Of a stretch of 64,000 nucleotides of DNA, positions 1 to 8,856 are shown one piece after another (position 1 is the stretch's first letter; each line of letters begins with the position of its first letter). The notes under the pieces were generated by a model that was not told the origin of the DNA, made no database searches, and saw only the letters and a program-made list of their open reading frames with translations. Position numbers and translations under genes: made by a program. This DNA is from DATEAV01 sp964513155 (GTDB taxonomy: Bacteria > Chloroflexota > Anaerolineae > Anaerolineales > E44-bin32), in contig CAZEMA010000002.1 of NCBI GenBank assembly GCA_964513155.1, positions 1-64,000 on the forward strand, written 5' to 3'.

Positions 1-45
1 TTCGCGTGCCTCCGAGGCCGGCCGCGCCGGTCGTTCTCGCTCTAG
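1..45 (+). CDS. C-terminal end of a gene cut by the window edge
   Basis: Frame 1 is open from the first base and ends in TAG at 43-45, giving the tail FACLRGRPRRSFSL. The stop codon lies inside the CTAG that begins repeat copy A. The other three complete copies of that repeat also start at the stop codon of the upstream gene, so a real gene probably ends here. The fragment is too short to identify. Confidence 0.3.
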   Translation, partial: FACLRGRPRRSFSL

Positions 46-168
46 GAGTGTGATGGTGAAAACCCTGCTTCCCGTAGAGAACCGTGTACATGGTAGTTGG
101 GCTTTGCCCCAACTACCATGTACACGGTTCTCTTCTCCGGGCAAGGCGATTCTTCATCACTCTGCTTG
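42..168 (+). repeat. CTAG-bounded palindromic element, copy A
   Basis: A non-coding element of about 127 bp. Its left end begins CTAGGAGTGTGATG. Its right end, read on the other strand, begins CAAGCAGAGTGATGA, so the ends form imperfect terminal inverted repeats. The centre is a 26-bp inverted repeat (76-101 pairing with 108-133). Related copies lie at 2339-2564, 9278-9399 and 30867-30994, with a lone right end at 26504-26527. The right end touches the stop codon of the convergent peptidase gene (169-171). Confidence 0.85.
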
Positions 169-1257
169 TCAGCTCAGGCTGAGGCTTGACGGCCGAATCC
201 GGGACAGGGCGGCGTGCACCAGGCGCACGCTTCCCCGCCAGTCGTCCAGGCTGGCGATACTGGCAGCGGTGTGGGTGTAACGGGCGGGCACCGAGAGGGA
301 AATGGTCGGTATACCTGCCTTGGCCAGCTGGATGGCACTGCCGTCGGTGGTCCCGCCGCCCGGCTGGCGGAGTTGGCAACGGATGCCCTCCGCCTCCGCC
401 GTCTCGAGCAAGAGCCGCCTCAGCCGCGGATCCCCCATCGCCTGCTTGTCAGCGACGTAGATGGCCGGGCCGGCGCCCAGCCGGGAGTTGTATAGGGCAT
501 TCTCGTCGCCGTCCCAGGTTGGCAGATCGTTGGCGGGGGTGGCGTCGAGGACGAGAGCCGCGTCCGGCTCCAAAGTGAAGGCTGCGACCTGCGCTCCCCG
601 CAGACCCACTTCTTCCTGGACGGTGAACGCGGCCAACAGGTCGACGCCAGCGGGGGGTCGGCGTACGAGCTCGATCAATGTGGCTACACCCAAGCGGTCG
701 TCCAGGGCCTTGGCGCGGACGGTCGGACCCAGGCGCATGAAGCGGGTTGCGAAGGTCGCCCAAGATCCGGGCTTGGCTTTGCCCCTGGCCGCCTCCTCGC
801 TTTCCACCCCGATGTCGATTCGAAGCGTGTCGACGTCGATTGGCTGGGTATGCTCGTCGGGACCATTGAGATGGATGGGCTTGACACCGATCACACCGGG
901 GAGTCGCCCTCGAGTCACCCAGAGGGGTTTGGCCAGGAGCTGGCGGGGGTCGATGTGGCCCACGGTCTGCAAGCGGAGCAAGCCCTCGTTGTCGGCGCCC
1001 ATGATCATGAGGCCGACCTCGTCCATGTGCGCGGCTACCATGACCCTCAGCCGCTTCCGGCCACGGCCGCGCCGCGTGGCCAGGAGGTTCCCCATGGCGT
1101 CCACCCTGAGGCTGTCGGCGAAAGGCTCGATCTCCCGGCGGACAATGGCCCGCACCGGGCCTTCATCGCCGGATACGGCAACGGCCTCGGTGAGTTCTCG
1201 CAACAAGGCCAGCTCGGTCCGGGTGGCTCTGGCGGATGGGGCGGAATCAGAGTCCAT
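169..1257 (-). CDS. M42 family metallo-aminopeptidase
   Basis: A 362-residue protein of the M42 (glutamyl aminopeptidase / deblocking aminopeptidase) family, dinuclear cytosolic enzymes that form large assemblies and trim peptides. The metal-site signature is complete: AAHMDEVG (His77, Asp79), KALDDRLG (Asp186/187), TVQEEVGLRGA with the paired Glu215-Glu216, VLDAT (Asp238) and RYTHTA (His329). Length is normal for the family. It is the second gene of a two-gene operon, starting 3 bases after the stop of a paralogue, so the pair may form mixed assemblies or differ in specificity. The stop codon abuts repeat copy A. Substrate preference cannot be read from the sequence. Confidence 0.9.
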   Translation of the reverse strand: MDSDSAPSARATRTELALLRELTEAVAVSGDEGPVRAIVRREIEPFADSLRVDAMGNLLATRRGRGRKRLRVMVAAHMDEVGLMIMGADNEGLLRLQTVGHIDPRQLLAKPLWVTRGRLPGVIGVKPIHLNGPDEHTQPIDVDTLRIDIGVESEEAARGKAKPGSWATFATRFMRLGPTVRAKALDDRLGVATLIELVRRPPAGVDLLAAFTVQEEVGLRGAQVAAFTLEPDAALVLDATPANDLPTWDGDENALYNSRLGAGPAIYVADKQAMGDPRLRRLLLETAEAEGIRCQLRQPGGGTTDGSAIQLAKAGIPTISLSVPARYTHTAASIASLDDWRGSVRLVHAALSRIRPSSLSLS

Positions 1258-1260
1258 CGG

Positions 1261-2319
1261 CTAGTCCCAGGAGAGTCTATCGAGGAAGTCGGACTCCAAC
1301 CCGGCCACGAACTCGGCCAAGAGGCAGCCGGCCCCGCGAATGTCGGGGATGGCAACGACTTCGAGAGGGGTATGCATGTAGCGCAAAGGCACGCTGACGG
1401 CGCCTGTGGGAACGCCTTCTGCCACGACCTGGACAGCGTGGGCATCGGTGCCCGAGAAGTCGGGGCAGAGCTCGACAGTCAGCCTGACATCGATGCGCTG
1501 CGCGGCTGCCTCGATCGCCTTGTGGACGCCAGGATGGATGTCGGGACCCCAGAGGTTCGTCGGGCCGCCTCGCAGCGGGTAGGTCCTGTGCTCCGGTTGC
1601 CCAAGGCCGCGGCCGTAGGTCACATCGATGGCCACGGCGACGTCCGGGCGGAGGGCGAAGCCAGAGGTCTGGGCGCCGCCTAGTGTGAGCTCTTCCTGAG
1701 CGGTGGCGACAGCCATGACGTCCCAAACATGCTGGCGTTGCTGGAGTTCCTGGAGGCAGACCGTCAAGGCAGCCAGCGAGGCCCGGTTGTCCAGCGAGTG
1801 CCCGGCGATCAGATCCTCGCCGAGTTCCATGGGCGGCTGGGCGAAGGACACCAGGTCGCCGGGGCGGACCCTCCGGCTGACCAGCGAGGCAGGCAGCCCG
1901 ACGTCCACCAGGAGGTGTTCGAGAGGCATCGGTCGGTCCGTTCCGCCTTGGGGAAGGCAGGCTGCCGGGGCCTGGACCACCAGACCCGGCAGTTCCCGCC
2001 GCCCGTGGACGAGGACGGGTTGGCCGGGTAGGATCCCAGGGTCAACGCCCCCCATCGCTGTGAGTCGCAGGAATCCACCGGTAACCTCGGTCACCATCAG
2101 GCCGATGGCGTCCATGTGGGCCGCCAGCATCACGCTCGGCCGCGGCGACGGCCCGGAGCCTCGCTTCAAGGCGTGCAGACTGCCCAAGCGGGATACGCTG
2201 ATCTCGTCGGCGAGCGCTGTCCACTCCGCCTCCACTCGCCTGCGGACTGTCGCTTCATGGCCGGGAAGTCCCGGAAGCTGCAGCAGGTCTTTGAGAAAGG
2301 CGGAAATGGGATCGCGCAT
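1261..2319 (-). CDS. M42 family metallo-aminopeptidase, paralogue
   Basis: A 352-residue M42 peptidase, first gene of the pair. The metal and catalytic set is present: AAHMDAIG (His68, Asp70), HSLDNR (Asp177), TAQEELTLGGA (Glu209-Glu210), IDVTYG (Asp232), GTDAHAVQ and RYMHTP (His316). It is clearly diverged from the downstream copy; for example it has LDNR where the neighbour has LDDR. Repeat copy B ends 20 bases upstream of the start codon, so the promoter must lie within or beyond that repeat, or the gene is read through from the gene at 2561-2971. Cytosolic peptide turnover is the likely role. Confidence 0.9.
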   Translation of the reverse strand: MRDPISAFLKDLLQLPGLPGHEATVRRRVEAEWTALADEISVSRLGSLHALKRGSGPSPRPSVMLAAHMDAIGLMVTEVTGGFLRLTAMGGVDPGILPGQPVLVHGRRELPGLVVQAPAACLPQGGTDRPMPLEHLLVDVGLPASLVSRRVRPGDLVSFAQPPMELGEDLIAGHSLDNRASLAALTVCLQELQQRQHVWDVMAVATAQEELTLGGAQTSGFALRPDVAVAIDVTYGRGLGQPEHRTYPLRGGPTNLWGPDIHPGVHKAIEAAAQRIDVRLTVELCPDFSGTDAHAVQVVAEGVPTGAVSVPLRYMHTPLEVVAIPDIRGAGCLLAEFVAGLESDFLDRLSWD

Positions 2320-2338
2320 CCGGTGTGCTCAACAACGC

Positions 2339-2564
2339 CTAGCAGGGTGATGAGAAACCGCCTCGACCGGAGGGAGAGGGCGGGGGTGAGGGCGAGTCGA
2401 CGGTGAGGAGCTCTCCCTCACCCTGCCCTCTCCCGCTGGGAGAGGAAGGGCACGCTCCCTCTCCTGAAGGGAGAGGGCAGTCTCTGCGGTCGTCGGGGCG
2501 AAGCCCCAACCACCACGCATACGGATTCTTTCCAGGAAGCAGCGCTTCTTCATCACGCTCCTAG
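2339..2564 (-). repeat. CTAG-bounded palindromic element, copy B, with a nested second palindrome
   Basis: The element runs from CTAGCAGGGTGATGAG at 2339 to the reverse complement of CTAGGAGCGTGATGA at 2564. The usual core palindrome GGGGCGAAGCCCCAACC lies near 2496-2512. It is about 100 bp longer than the other copies because roughly 2371-2482 holds different palindromes built from GGAGAGGG and CCCTCTCC blocks. This looks like one repeat inserted in another. The CTA at 2561-2563 is the stop codon of the minus-strand gene at 2561-2971. Confidence 0.8.
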
Positions 2565-2971
2565 ATCGGCGGGGTCGGAGTCGGCGTCTCCGACGGGAGA
2601 GGAGGCGGTGGGGAGGGGGTTTCGGTCGGGAGCAGGGTGGCCGTAGCCGTCTCGGTGCCGGTTGGAGACACCGTGGGTGTGGACGTCGCCGTCGCGCTGG
2701 GCGGGACGAAGGGCGTTGCCGTGAGCGACGGGGTGGGGGTGTGGGTCAATGTGGCAGTGCCTGTGGGCGTGGCGCTAGCGGTGGCCAGCGAGATGGTGGC
2801 CGTCGGCGTCGGCGAAGGTGTGGCTCTGGAGGGCCCGAACACAAAGAGTTGCAGAAGTCCGATGCAATAGCAGGGCACCGTTGCCAGGATGATCCCGGTC
2901 AGCAACATGTAGAGCCGCCGGCGTGCAACGAGGGTTTCGGGGGAGGGGCTCATGGTGGACAGCCGAGGCAT
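2561..2971 (-). CDS. Single-pass membrane protein with Pro/Thr/Ser-rich tail, unknown function
   Basis: About 136 residues. A short basic N-terminus (LVARRRLYML) leads into one hydrophobic segment (TGIILATVPCYCIGLLQLFV), followed by about 90 residues of low-complexity Pro-Thr-Ser-Ala that would be an extracytoplasmic stalk. No catalytic domain is visible. Two starts fit, 2971 and 2953, and neither has a clear ribosome-binding site. I prefer 2971, but the internal methionine gives the same membrane topology. The 100-N gap lies 46 bases upstream, so the promoter is not in view. Its TAG stop is shared with the end of repeat copy B. Confidence 0.55.
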   Translation of the reverse strand: MPRLSTMSPSPETLVARRRLYMLLTGIILATVPCYCIGLLQLFVFGPSRATPSPTPTATISLATASATPTGTATLTHTPTPSLTATPFVPPSATATSTPTVSPTGTETATATLLPTETPSPPPPLPSETPTPTPPI

Positions 2972-3016
2972 GATATCAGGTTTGCGGGGGAGCGACAAGC
3001 CCCGCACCCGCGGGAC

Positions 3017-3116
3017 NNNNNNNNNNNNNNNNNNNNNNNNNNNNNNNNNNNNNNNNNNNNNNNNNNNNNNNNNNNNNNNNNNNNNNNNNNNNNNNNNNNN
3101 NNNNNNNNNNNNNNNN
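3017..3116. other. Assembly gap (100 N)
   Basis: Exactly 100 N, the usual placeholder for a gap of unknown size. The flanking sequences do not overlap. Apparent reading frames that span it are not real evidence for a gene. Confidence 0.98.
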
Positions 3117-3251
3117 CGCTGCGTAACCGTTCGACCCCCGAAGCAGATCCGTGGGGTGTGGCGATTCGGCCTGTAGCAAGCTGGCGGCTCAACCCTGCCG
3201 AAGCTGCGGTACACTTAGGGAGGCTGAAGAAGCTCCCGGAGGAAAGCAGGT

Positions 3252-5666
3252 TTGGTGGACAGAGAGAGCGGCTCATTGGGAACGCCGATGAGAGCAGGCC
3301 CTCGTCGGCCTTCCGCGGACTGGATCAGCCTCGGTCTCCTGATCCTGTTGTTCATGGTGTCGGGGATGGGGTTGGTCACGGCCGACTGGACCGACCACTT
3401 GAGCCTGGTCCCGGCGGTCGGCGTGTTGGCTGTGATTGCCGGCGCCGCCCTGGCCGCCAGCCGATTCCCCGCTGGCTGGGGAGCCATCTTCAGCACGGTC
3501 TACGGGCTCTTCACGGTTGGCTGGCAGGTAGGGCGTGTACTGGACCCCGGCCTGACGTGGCGGGAGCGCGTCCTGTCCCTCCTGGGGAGAGTGGGGGTCT
3601 TTGTCTCGACGCTAGTGCGAGGCGGCTCCAACATCGATCTCCTGATGTTTGTGGTTCTAATGGGGCTCGTTTTCTGGGGTCTGGGAAGTGTCGCCGGGTG
3701 GGTTGTCTTCCGCAGGCAGGGCCTGTGGGGGGCCGTGCTGCCAGCGGGCCTGGCTCTACTAATCAATGTCTTCTACTACATTGGCAGGGCAGCGCTCAAC
3801 TGGTACCTGGCTCTGTACGTGCTCCTCACGCTGCTTCTGGCACTCCGGCTGTACCTTGTGCGCCGCAGAGCGCATTGGCGGTCGATGTGGGCCCAGGTGC
3901 CGCCCAATGTCCTGGGAGCCATCGCGCCCGTGGGCATGGCCGTGGCTTTGATGTTGGTGATCCTTGCCTGGGGAGGCCCCGCCTTCGCTCAGTCGGACGC
4001 AGCTTCCCTCCTCTGGACGCAAGTCTCCCGCCCATGGTCGGAGCTCCGGGATCGCATGGGCGATGCCTTCGGCGAGTTGCGCAGCCCGCTTGTGCAGGTG
4101 AGCGACTTCTACGGGAGCAGTCTGAGCCTCGAGGCGGGAGTGGAGCCGGCGAACACCCTGGTCATGGATGTCATCCCGGAGCAGACAGCGGAGACTGAGG
4201 GGCCCTACTACTGGCGCTCCCGGACCTACAACCGCTACGAAAGTGGCCAATGGTCCTCCACGCTGACCGAGCGGGTCCCGTTCGATCCCGAGGATGGGGA
4301 CCTCCGGGCGCCGACCTATGCCGCCCGGCGGGAGGTCGAGTTCACCTTCCTCCCGCGCGTCCCGGCATTGAGTGCCCTGTACCTCCCTGGCCAGCCGACG
4401 TGGGTGAATCGGATGGCGGTGGCCACCGTGCAGTTTGACGTCGCCGGCCAGCTGGACGTATCCAGCTTCAACGCCGTTAGCGTCGTCGTGGAAGGGGAGA
4501 CCTACCGGGCGAGGGGTTCCGTGGCGCTGCCGACCGCGGACGAATTGCGGCTGGCAGGCACAGGCTACCCGGCCTGGGTGACCGACCTCTACCGGGAGCT
4601 TCCCGATACGCTGCCCGAACGCGTGCGCGCCCTGGCGCAGCAGATTGCCGCCGGGTACGAAACCCCCTACGACCAGGCGAGCGCGATCACACGCTGGTTG
4701 CGGATGAACATCACCTATCGCCGGGTGACCGATCCTCCTCCCCAGGACACTGACCCAATCGACTGGTTCCTCTTCGACTACCGGATCGGCTTCTGCAACT
4801 ACTACGCGAGCGCCGAGGTCGTCCTGCTGCGCTCGCTGGGAATCCCGGCTCGCATGGCGGTCGGGTACGCCAGCGGCATGTACCAGGCCAGCGAGGGGCT
4901 CTATGAGGTGCGCGGCGGCGATGCCCACGCCTGGCCGGAGGTCTTCTTCCCCGGTTACGGGTGGGTAGAATTCGAACCGACCTCCTCGTTGGCGGCCATC
5001 ATCCGCCCCGAGGCGGCCGCATCGGGCGAGATCGGGCCGGGCACCGAACAAGGGATCGAGGAGGACTTCGCCGGAGATTTCCCCGGGAATCGGTTTGACG
5101 AGGAGTTCTTCACGGGGCAGGAGGCGCAGGGCACGACGGACCTGAGCGGTGCCTTCGCCTATCGTCTCCCCGAGTATGTCACCTGGGTGGCTCTGGGCCT
5201 GGCGTTCGTCCTGCTGGCAGGGACGGGGATCCGGATGTGGCTGGACCCGTTCTGGCAAGCGGTTGTTCTCGGCAGCATGGCCCAGCGACTGCGCAAGCTA
5301 GGGGTCCAGCCACCTCGGACATGGGACCGGCCGCGCCCGCGCCCGATCTCGCCGACCGATCAGACCTACCTGCGGTTCTGCCTGTGGCTGGGCCGGTTGG
5401 CCATCCCGCTCGCCTCAGCCCAGACTCCTTTTGAGCGCGCCGAGGCTCTTGCCGGCAAGATGCCCGCGGGGCGGGATGCCGCCTGGACAATCGTGCAGCA
5501 GTACGCGGGCGAGCGGTTTGGCGGGGTGCCCGCAGACGAAGCGGCTGTGCGCGGCGCCTGGGCCAGCCTGCGGGTGCAGATCTGGATCGCCTGGCTCAAG
5601 CGGGCGCTCGAGCCTCTCCAGGAGATCACCCGCCGGCCGCTCCCGTGGGCGCCGCAAGGTACCTGA
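3252..5666 (+). CDS. TgpA-like membrane transglutaminase
   Basis: About 804 residues. The N-terminal third has six or so hydrophobic segments. An extracytoplasmic region follows with a transglutaminase-type cysteine-protease core: the nucleophile Cys515 lies in RIGFCNYYASAEVV, and His559 in DAHAWPEVFFPGYGW. WVEFEPT supplies the third position, with Glu where many relatives have Asp. A further helix (YVTWVALGLAFVLLAG) and a C-terminal cytosolic DUF4129-like tail end the protein. This is the TgpA/DUF3488 layout, thought to act on envelope proteins or peptidoglycan-linked peptides. The start is TTG 3252 or GTG 3255, 6 to 9 bases after GGAGGAAA at 3238-3245. Substrate unknown. Confidence 0.8.
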   Translation: MVDRESGSLGTPMRAGPRRPSADWISLGLLILLFMVSGMGLVTADWTDHLSLVPAVGVLAVIAGAALAASRFPAGWGAIFSTVYGLFTVGWQVGRVLDPGLTWRERVLSLLGRVGVFVSTLVRGGSNIDLLMFVVLMGLVFWGLGSVAGWVVFRRQGLWGAVLPAGLALLINVFYYIGRAALNWYLALYVLLTLLLALRLYLVRRRAHWRSMWAQVPPNVLGAIAPVGMAVALMLVILAWGGPAFAQSDAASLLWTQVSRPWSELRDRMGDAFGELRSPLVQVSDFYGSSLSLEAGVEPANTLVMDVIPEQTAETEGPYYWRSRTYNRYESGQWSSTLTERVPFDPEDGDLRAPTYAARREVEFTFLPRVPALSALYLPGQPTWVNRMAVATVQFDVAGQLDVSSFNAVSVVVEGETYRARGSVALPTADELRLAGTGYPAWVTDLYRELPDTLPERVRALAQQIAAGYETPYDQASAITRWLRMNITYRRVTDPPPQDTDPIDWFLFDYRIGFCNYYASAEVVLLRSLGIPARMAVGYASGMYQASEGLYEVRGGDAHAWPEVFFPGYGWVEFEPTSSLAAIIRPEAAASGEIGPGTEQGIEEDFAGDFPGNRFDEEFFTGQEAQGTTDLSGAFAYRLPEYVTWVALGLAFVLLAGTGIRMWLDPFWQAVVLGSMAQRLRKLGVQPPRTWDRPRPRPISPTDQTYLRFCLWLGRLAIPLASAQTPFERAEALAGKMPAGRDAAWTIVQQYAGERFGGVPADEAAVRGAWASLRVQIWIAWLKRALEPLQEITRRPLPWAPQGT

Positions 5667-5861
5667 TCCTGGAGCGCGCCCGGGCATTCGGATCTGGTGT
5701 GCATCCGCCAAGCGACACGCGCCGGTGCTGGCGTTGCCACGAATCGACGGATCGTGCCTGCGTTCTGCCGCGGACCTGGTTGCCGCGAGGCTCGCGCGAA
5801 TGTGGCTTGCGACAAGGTATGCTCAGTGTTATCTGTCCGGGTGGCGACAACCTGCCAGCCG

Positions 5862-5874
5862 CATATTCAATATG
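5862..5874. promoter_or_regulatory. Short AT-rich palindrome in the upstream region of the cyclase gene
   Basis: The 280 bases between 5667 and 5948 hold no gene that I can support. Within them CATATT-C-AATATG is a perfect 13-base palindrome about 75 bases before the cyclase start, in otherwise GC-rich DNA. It could be a regulator site, but nothing else supports that. Confidence 0.25.
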
Positions 5875-5948
5875 GCCAACTCTCCCGAGGCGGCCCCTGG
5901 AAGCGTTAGCCGGGAAGCCCGAGATCGGCTTCGGCCATCAACCGTCAG

Positions 5949-7730
5949 GTGGATCCCTTGAGTGAACCCACGACGCGCCCCACAATCGAGCATCACCTCA
6001 GCCGCCTGAGCCGGATTGCCGAGGAGACACGCGCCCAGCTGGCCAACCTCCGGGTCCGGCTGGGTGTGAACGCTGCTTTGTTCCCAGCGGGCGTGCTCGA
6101 GAGGCTGCGGGACATGAGCAGCACCCTCCTTGTCCTGAAAGGGTTGGTTGAAGAAGGCGAGGCAGAAAGGCGCAACCTGCGGGCGTTGGCGGAAATCGGC
6201 CAGGTGGTCAATTCCTCCCTCGACCTGACAACCGTCCTCAACGAAGTGATGGACACGATCACCCGCTTGACGGGGGCGCAGCGAGCCTTCCTGATGCTCC
6301 GCAATGACCAGGGTGGAATGGATATGGTCGTAGCCCGCAACTGGGAAAGGGAGTCCCTGGATCCGAAGGAGGCGGAGTTCAGCCGGACGATTGTCCAGCG
6401 AGTGTTGACCCAGGGCGAGGCGATCCTGACGACCAATGCCCGTGCCGATCCGAGGTTTGACCAGCAGGCGAGCGTCCTCACTTACAACCTGCGTTCGATC
6501 CTGTGCGTCCCTCTGAAGGTCAAGGGCGAGCTCACGGGCGTCATCTATGCCGACAATCGTGTCCTGGAGGGCCTATTCACCGAGAGGGAGCGAGCCCTTC
6601 TCACTCCTTTGGCCAATCAGGCCGCGGTGGCGCTGGAGAACGCCCGTCTCTTCGCCTCGGTGCGCCGCACCCTCGACGAGGTCACCGAGCTGAAGAACCT
6701 GATGGAGAACGTGTTTGCCTCCATCGCCAGCGGCGTGATCACGGCGGACGTCTCAGACCTCATCACCCTGTGCAACCAGGCCACGGAGGTCATTCTGGCC
6801 AGGCCGCGGGCCGAACTCCTGGGAGCCCCGCTGATGGATCTGCTGCATTCCTTCGACCCAACTCTGCCCGGTCGGGTGACCGAGGTCAAACAGTCGGACA
6901 AGAAGTACATCGGACTCGAGGCTCATCCCATCCTGCCCAGGAGGGGGCCAGCAGATCTTAGCCTGAACATTACGCCCCTCAAAGATGTGGAAGACACCAC
7001 CCGGGGCGTGGCCATTGTCATCGATGACCTGACGGAGAAGCGGCGTTTGGAGGCCCAACGCCGCCTGTTCGAGCGGATGGTTTCGCCGGCTGTGATTGAT
7101 CAGCTCGATCCGGACAGCCTGCAACTCGGGGGGACGCGGGCGGTCATCAGCACGCTCTTCGCCGACATCCGCCGGTTCACGCCCTTCAGCGAGGCCAATG
7201 AGCCGGAGACGCTCGTCCGCGTGCTCAACCAGTATCTGGCGGCAGCGGCGGATGCGATCCTGACCGAAGAGGGCACCATCGACAAGTTCCTGGGCGACGC
7301 CGTGATGGCCTGGTTCAACGCGCCCATCGTCCAATCCGACCATCCTCTGCGGGCGGTGCGGGCAGCTCTAGCCATCCGGTCGGCGGTTTACCGGCTTCAC
7401 CAGTCACTCGAACCGCAATTCCGGCTTTCCTTCGGCGTCGGCATTCATTGCGGCGAGGCTCTTCTGGGGTTGATCGGCACGCAGAAGCGCCTGGACTACA
7501 CAGCCATTGGCGACAGTGTCAACACGGCCAAGCGGCTGCAGGAAAGCGCGGGTCCAGGGCAGATTCTGGTCTCCCGAGCGCTGGCGGATCGTGTCTGGCA
7601 GTGGGTGGAGTTCCGGGAGGCGCCACCGATCCGAGTTGAAGGCAAGGTACTACCGGTCGAAGTGTGCGAGGTCATCGACCTCAAGGGCCATTCCTCGGCC
7701 TCACCGGAGATCTCCCAGCGATCTCGGTAG
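5949..7730 (+). CDS. GAF-PAS class III adenylate cyclase
   Basis: A soluble 593-residue signalling protein. It has an N-terminal helical region (about 1-80), a GAF domain (about 85-235, ending in ALLTPLANQAAVALENARL), a PAS-like domain (about 245-360) and a C-terminal class III nucleotide cyclase domain (about 395-590). Catalytic residues are complete: metal-binding Asp406 in LFADIRRF and Asp450 in FLGDAVMAW, adenine-selecting Lys446 and Asp516 (LDYTAIGD), and the Asn/Arg of GDSVNTAKRL. The Lys/Asp pair predicts ATP rather than GTP as substrate. The protein presumably makes cAMP in response to a small molecule bound by GAF or PAS. Starts are GTG 5949 or TTG 5958. A terminator follows the gene. 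Confidence 0.88.
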   Translation: MDPLSEPTTRPTIEHHLSRLSRIAEETRAQLANLRVRLGVNAALFPAGVLERLRDMSSTLLVLKGLVEEGEAERRNLRALAEIGQVVNSSLDLTTVLNEVMDTITRLTGAQRAFLMLRNDQGGMDMVVARNWERESLDPKEAEFSRTIVQRVLTQGEAILTTNARADPRFDQQASVLTYNLRSILCVPLKVKGELTGVIYADNRVLEGLFTERERALLTPLANQAAVALENARLFASVRRTLDEVTELKNLMENVFASIASGVITADVSDLITLCNQATEVILARPRAELLGAPLMDLLHSFDPTLPGRVTEVKQSDKKYIGLEAHPILPRRGPADLSLNITPLKDVEDTTRGVAIVIDDLTEKRRLEAQRRLFERMVSPAVIDQLDPDSLQLGGTRAVISTLFADIRRFTPFSEANEPETLVRVLNQYLAAAADAILTEEGTIDKFLGDAVMAWFNAPIVQSDHPLRAVRAALAIRSAVYRLHQSLEPQFRLSFGVGIHCGEALLGLIGTQKRLDYTAIGDSVNTAKRLQESAGPGQILVSRALADRVWQWVEFREAPPIRVEGKVLPVEVCEVIDLKGHSSASPEISQRSR

Positions 7731-7804
7731 CCGAACCAGTGGTCCGTTCATCTTCCTCGAGTGCGATGGCACCGCCTGGAATTGAGACTCGTCGACGGAT
7801 CCTG

Positions 7805-7840
7805 CTTCCCGGGAGCCCAGCCCCCGGGAAGCTTCGTTTC
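7805..7840 (+). terminator. Rho-independent-like terminator after the cyclase gene
   Basis: A 10-bp perfect stem (GCTTCCCGGG at 7805-7814 with CCCGGGAAGC at 7824-7833), 9-base loop, then TTCGTTT. It lies 75 bases after the cyclase stop. The rest of 7731-7980 shows no gene. Confidence 0.6.
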
Positions 7841-7980
7841 CGGTGTGCAGGCGCGAAGGTGAGGGGGGTGAGGAGCGGTAGCTCGAGTGGATTCGCCGAA
7901 TTGGGGTAGCACTGGCCAGGGGACTTCCTGCTGAGAGGCAGGCCGCCAATGGGTGACGAACGGGTTGTACTGCCGGGGGG

Positions 7981-8856
7981 CTAGGCCTGGCTCTCTTCCA
8001 TCTCCGCTCGCCGCTTCCGGCCGCGCTCGGCGACCTTAGCCAGGAGAATGCTGATGAAGTAGAGCCCGATCATGGGGGCCATCAGCAGCGCCATGTTGAC
8101 CGGGTCCGTGGTGGGCGTGATGGCCGCGGCCCCGACAGCGATCACGATTAATGCGATGCGCCAGCCATCCGTCAGCAGCTTGGCCTTGATGATGCCCAGT
8201 GAGGCCAAGGCGTACACGATAAGCGGGAACTGGAAGGAAACGCCGATCCAGAAAAGCAGCCCCGTCACGAAGCGGACGTAGTTGGCGGGCCGGGGAACGG
8301 TGGTGATGCCCATGAAATGCATCAGGAAGGGCAGTGCCACCGGGAGCATGATGTAGTAGGCGAAGGCAATCCCGGCGATGAAGAGCAAGAAGGCGGCAGG
8401 GATGCTCGTAAGGACGAGGACCCGTTCCCGCTGTTTGAGCCCGGGGGCGACGAAGAGAAAGACCTCCAGGCAGATGTAGGGGAAGGCCAGGACGAAACCG
8501 GACAGAAGCGAGACCCGCATGAAGGCGCTGACCGACTCGGTCACCTCGATCGACTGCAGCACGCCGATCCCCCCGATGGGCGCCGCCAGAAAGTCGAGGA
8601 TGCGAGTGGCGATGGCGAAGCTCACCGCCGTGGTCACGACGAGCGCCGCCACAGAGCGCAGGAGATGGCCTCGGAGGGCCTCCAGGTGCTCCAGGAGCAG
8701 CGAAGGGTTCTGCAGTGTGCGGGCGAAGGCCTCCGTTGCGGGTGTGTCCTCCGGTTCGTGGGTCACGACTTCGCGAATGGCCAGGAAGGGCCGGGTGATG
8801 AATCGGAAGGGGGCCGTCAGCAGACGCCACACGGCGGCGCACGTTCGTCGGATCAT
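7981..8856 (-). CDS. tatC: Sec-independent protein translocase TatC
   Basis: A 291-residue polytopic membrane protein, the receptor subunit of the twin-arginine translocase that exports folded, cofactor-bearing proteins. It shows the family entry LLEHLEALRGHLLRSV around residues 53-68, six hydrophobic segments, the FPYICLEVFLFVAPGLKQRE loop, and the late motif ITPTTDPVNMALLMAPMIG. About 50 residues precede the usual TatC start, a longer and more basic cytosolic N-terminus than most. The ATG directly follows the stop of the upstream tatA/B-type gene, so the two are co-translated. No Tat signal peptide was noticed in neighbouring products. Confidence 0.93.
   Translation of the reverse strand: MIRRTCAAVWRLLTAPFRFITRPFLAIREVVTHEPEDTPATEAFARTLQNPSLLLEHLEALRGHLLRSVAALVVTTAVSFAIATRILDFLAAPIGGIGVLQSIEVTESVSAFMRVSLLSGFVLAFPYICLEVFLFVAPGLKQRERVLVLTSIPAAFLLFIAGIAFAYYIMLPVALPFLMHFMGITTVPRPANYVRFVTGLLFWIGVSFQFPLIVYALASLGIIKAKLLTDGWRIALIVIAVGAAAITPTTDPVNMALLMAPMIGLYFISILLAKVAERGRKRRAEMEESQA

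Noticed and set aside
2561..3276. Open frames that run through the 100-N gap at 3017-3116
   Set aside because: Continuity depends on N placeholders; only the part before the gap is supported.
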